Below, one piece after another: positions 62,937-64,000 of a stretch of 64,000 bases of DNA. The translations under genes and the position numbers were made by a program. The stretch spans positions 1 to 64,000 of the forward strand of contig JAUJYZ010000781.1 in NCBI GenBank assembly GCA_033675265.1, read 5' to 3'. The stretch is from Actinostola sp. cb2023 (lineage: Eukaryota; Cnidaria; Anthozoa; Actiniaria; Actinostolidae). The first letter of the stretch is position 1, and every line of letters starts with the position of its first letter. The notes under the pieces are model-generated. The model was not told where the DNA came from and searched no databases. It saw only the letters and a program-made list of their open reading frames with translations.

Positions 62937-63450
62937 CTGAGGGATACAACACACAATAAGAGTATATAACAAGATTAGCCTCACGCACACATGTACATAC
63001 ATGTACAACTCCTTTGTGTTTTAGTGACCATCTAATTAAGGATCCATGGGTTTCCTGTGGCAGTAGTACTTAAAGAGGGAGAGGTCTCCCCTTGTTCATT
63101 TAACACAGGTAATACCAAACAGAAATCATTCAGTAATTAAAACAAACTTAGTTTATAGTGAGTCAAAATAAGTAAGTGAACTTGGGCTTCCTGTGGTGAT
63201 AGTAGAGACATCCTGTCCTGGGAACAATTTGTTAGTCAGCACTGCGAGGGTTCTTCATCACCAGTCTACCCTCGTTCAATTAACACAGGTATACCAAACA
63301 TGTACAACATGTACAGTTCCATCTAGGACCTGTGCTGAGATATTTGCCCGAGAAAGCTGGATGCTTCGATAAACAAATAATTGCCTGAGAAATTAAAGTG
63401 CCTATGACGCTAATTTTTTTATTTAAAAAATCGATTACATATGAAGTGAA
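62937..63450. other. VPS13 intron; diverged direct duplication
   Basis: About 63050-63120 and 63185-63300 share TTCCTGTGG, TTCA-TTAACACAGGTA and ATACCAAAC. The first VPS13 exon is not found here. Confidence 0.5.
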
Positions 63451-63799
63451 TAGTGGGATGGTTCAGTATTTTGTGATTTGAGCTTCGCATTTGCGAGTTA
63501 TAAAGGTTTGAAATGTTGATATGGTAATTCAGTGACGTCAACGTAGGCATCATTTATTATACAAAAGTGCCCTTGTGCAAATTACTGACATTTTTAATCT
63601 GGAAAAAAGTTTATCTACAACTTATGTACATGATGTTAAACTTTTTTTTCTATTTCAGAAAAGAGTACTGCTTGAAAAAATATAAATAAGTTACGGCAAA
63701 TGCCTACGTTGACGTCACCAAATTAGCATATCACGATTTCAAACCTTTATAACTCGCAAATGCGAAGCTCAAATCACAAAATACTGAACCATCCCACTA
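63451..63799. mobile_element. Palindromic MITE with TGACGTCA sites
   Basis: 349 bp. Arms of ~105 bp start TAGTGGGATGGTTCAGTATT and each contains a GTGACGTCA CRE-like octamer next to ACGTAGGCA. TA tips. Confidence 0.87.
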
Positions 63800-64000
63800 T
63801 TCTCAGTACCGGAAATAAAGCATGGAAATTAGCATAACAATAGATATCCCACAATGCATTGCTTGCATATATTAAAGCCACTCCTTCCATTGTGCTCACT
63901 TGTTCCAACGACTTCAAGAGTGTTGGTCGGCTCTTGGTTTGTTCCTGATCCCGTACCACGTCATTCCCGACCAGCCACCAACTACCGGTAATAGCCGTTC
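63800..64000. other. Right edge, nothing recognised
   Basis: A short minus-strand open frame here has no recognisable similarity; no chorein start exon. Confidence 0.5.

Overview
This is one 64 kb window of an intron-rich, AT-rich animal nuclear genome. The invertebrate assignment rests on the repeat complement: a DIRS retrotransposon, a Penelope-like element with a hammerhead ribozyme, tRNA-derived SINEs and many palindromic MITEs. A sponge- or cnidarian-like lineage would fit, but the sequence alone does not fix the phylum.

The only host gene I can support is a very large VPS13 (bridge-like lipid-transfer protein) on the minus strand. I traced 57 short exons from 62936 down to 581. Every exon has AG/GT borders and all phases join, giving about 1,718 contiguous codons. 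The first ~49 residues lie beyond the right edge and the C-terminal part lies beyond the left edge. The visible part holds the rest of the N-terminal chorein domain, the conserved WWSW region, an acidic FFAT-like motif at about residue 850, and two copies of a ~490-residue stretch of the lipid-groove rod. Exon lengths and phases are largely conserved between the two copies, with a longer rod of the kind seen in VPS13C.

Two introns are hugely expanded. The intron at 10674-24549 carries a ~13 kb satellite with a ~40 bp monomer arranged in higher-order units of about 0.87-1.95 kb. Four of the units share a truncated SINE tail that was amplified with the satellite. The intron at 40330-55669 carries a 39 bp minisatellite that was split by three insertions: a 3.6 kb TIR DNA transposon (itself containing an ATCGAGCC minisatellite and a CR1/Jockey-type LINE), a ~0.85 kb block with a MITE, and a nearly complete ~6 kb DIRS retrotransposon (Gag with its own intron, RT-RNase H, tyrosine recombinase). 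The intron at 35950-39206 has ~32 copies of a 78 bp minisatellite.

The remaining introns carry small mobile elements. These include a Penelope GIY-YIG endonuclease fragment followed by a type I hammerhead ribozyme (34.1-35.1 kb), two Mutator-like elements with exact 9 bp target duplications (one nested in a palindromic MITE), a LINE 3' end with an 11 bp target duplication, several MITE families and microsatellites. Most long open frames over the satellites are periodicity artefacts, not genes.
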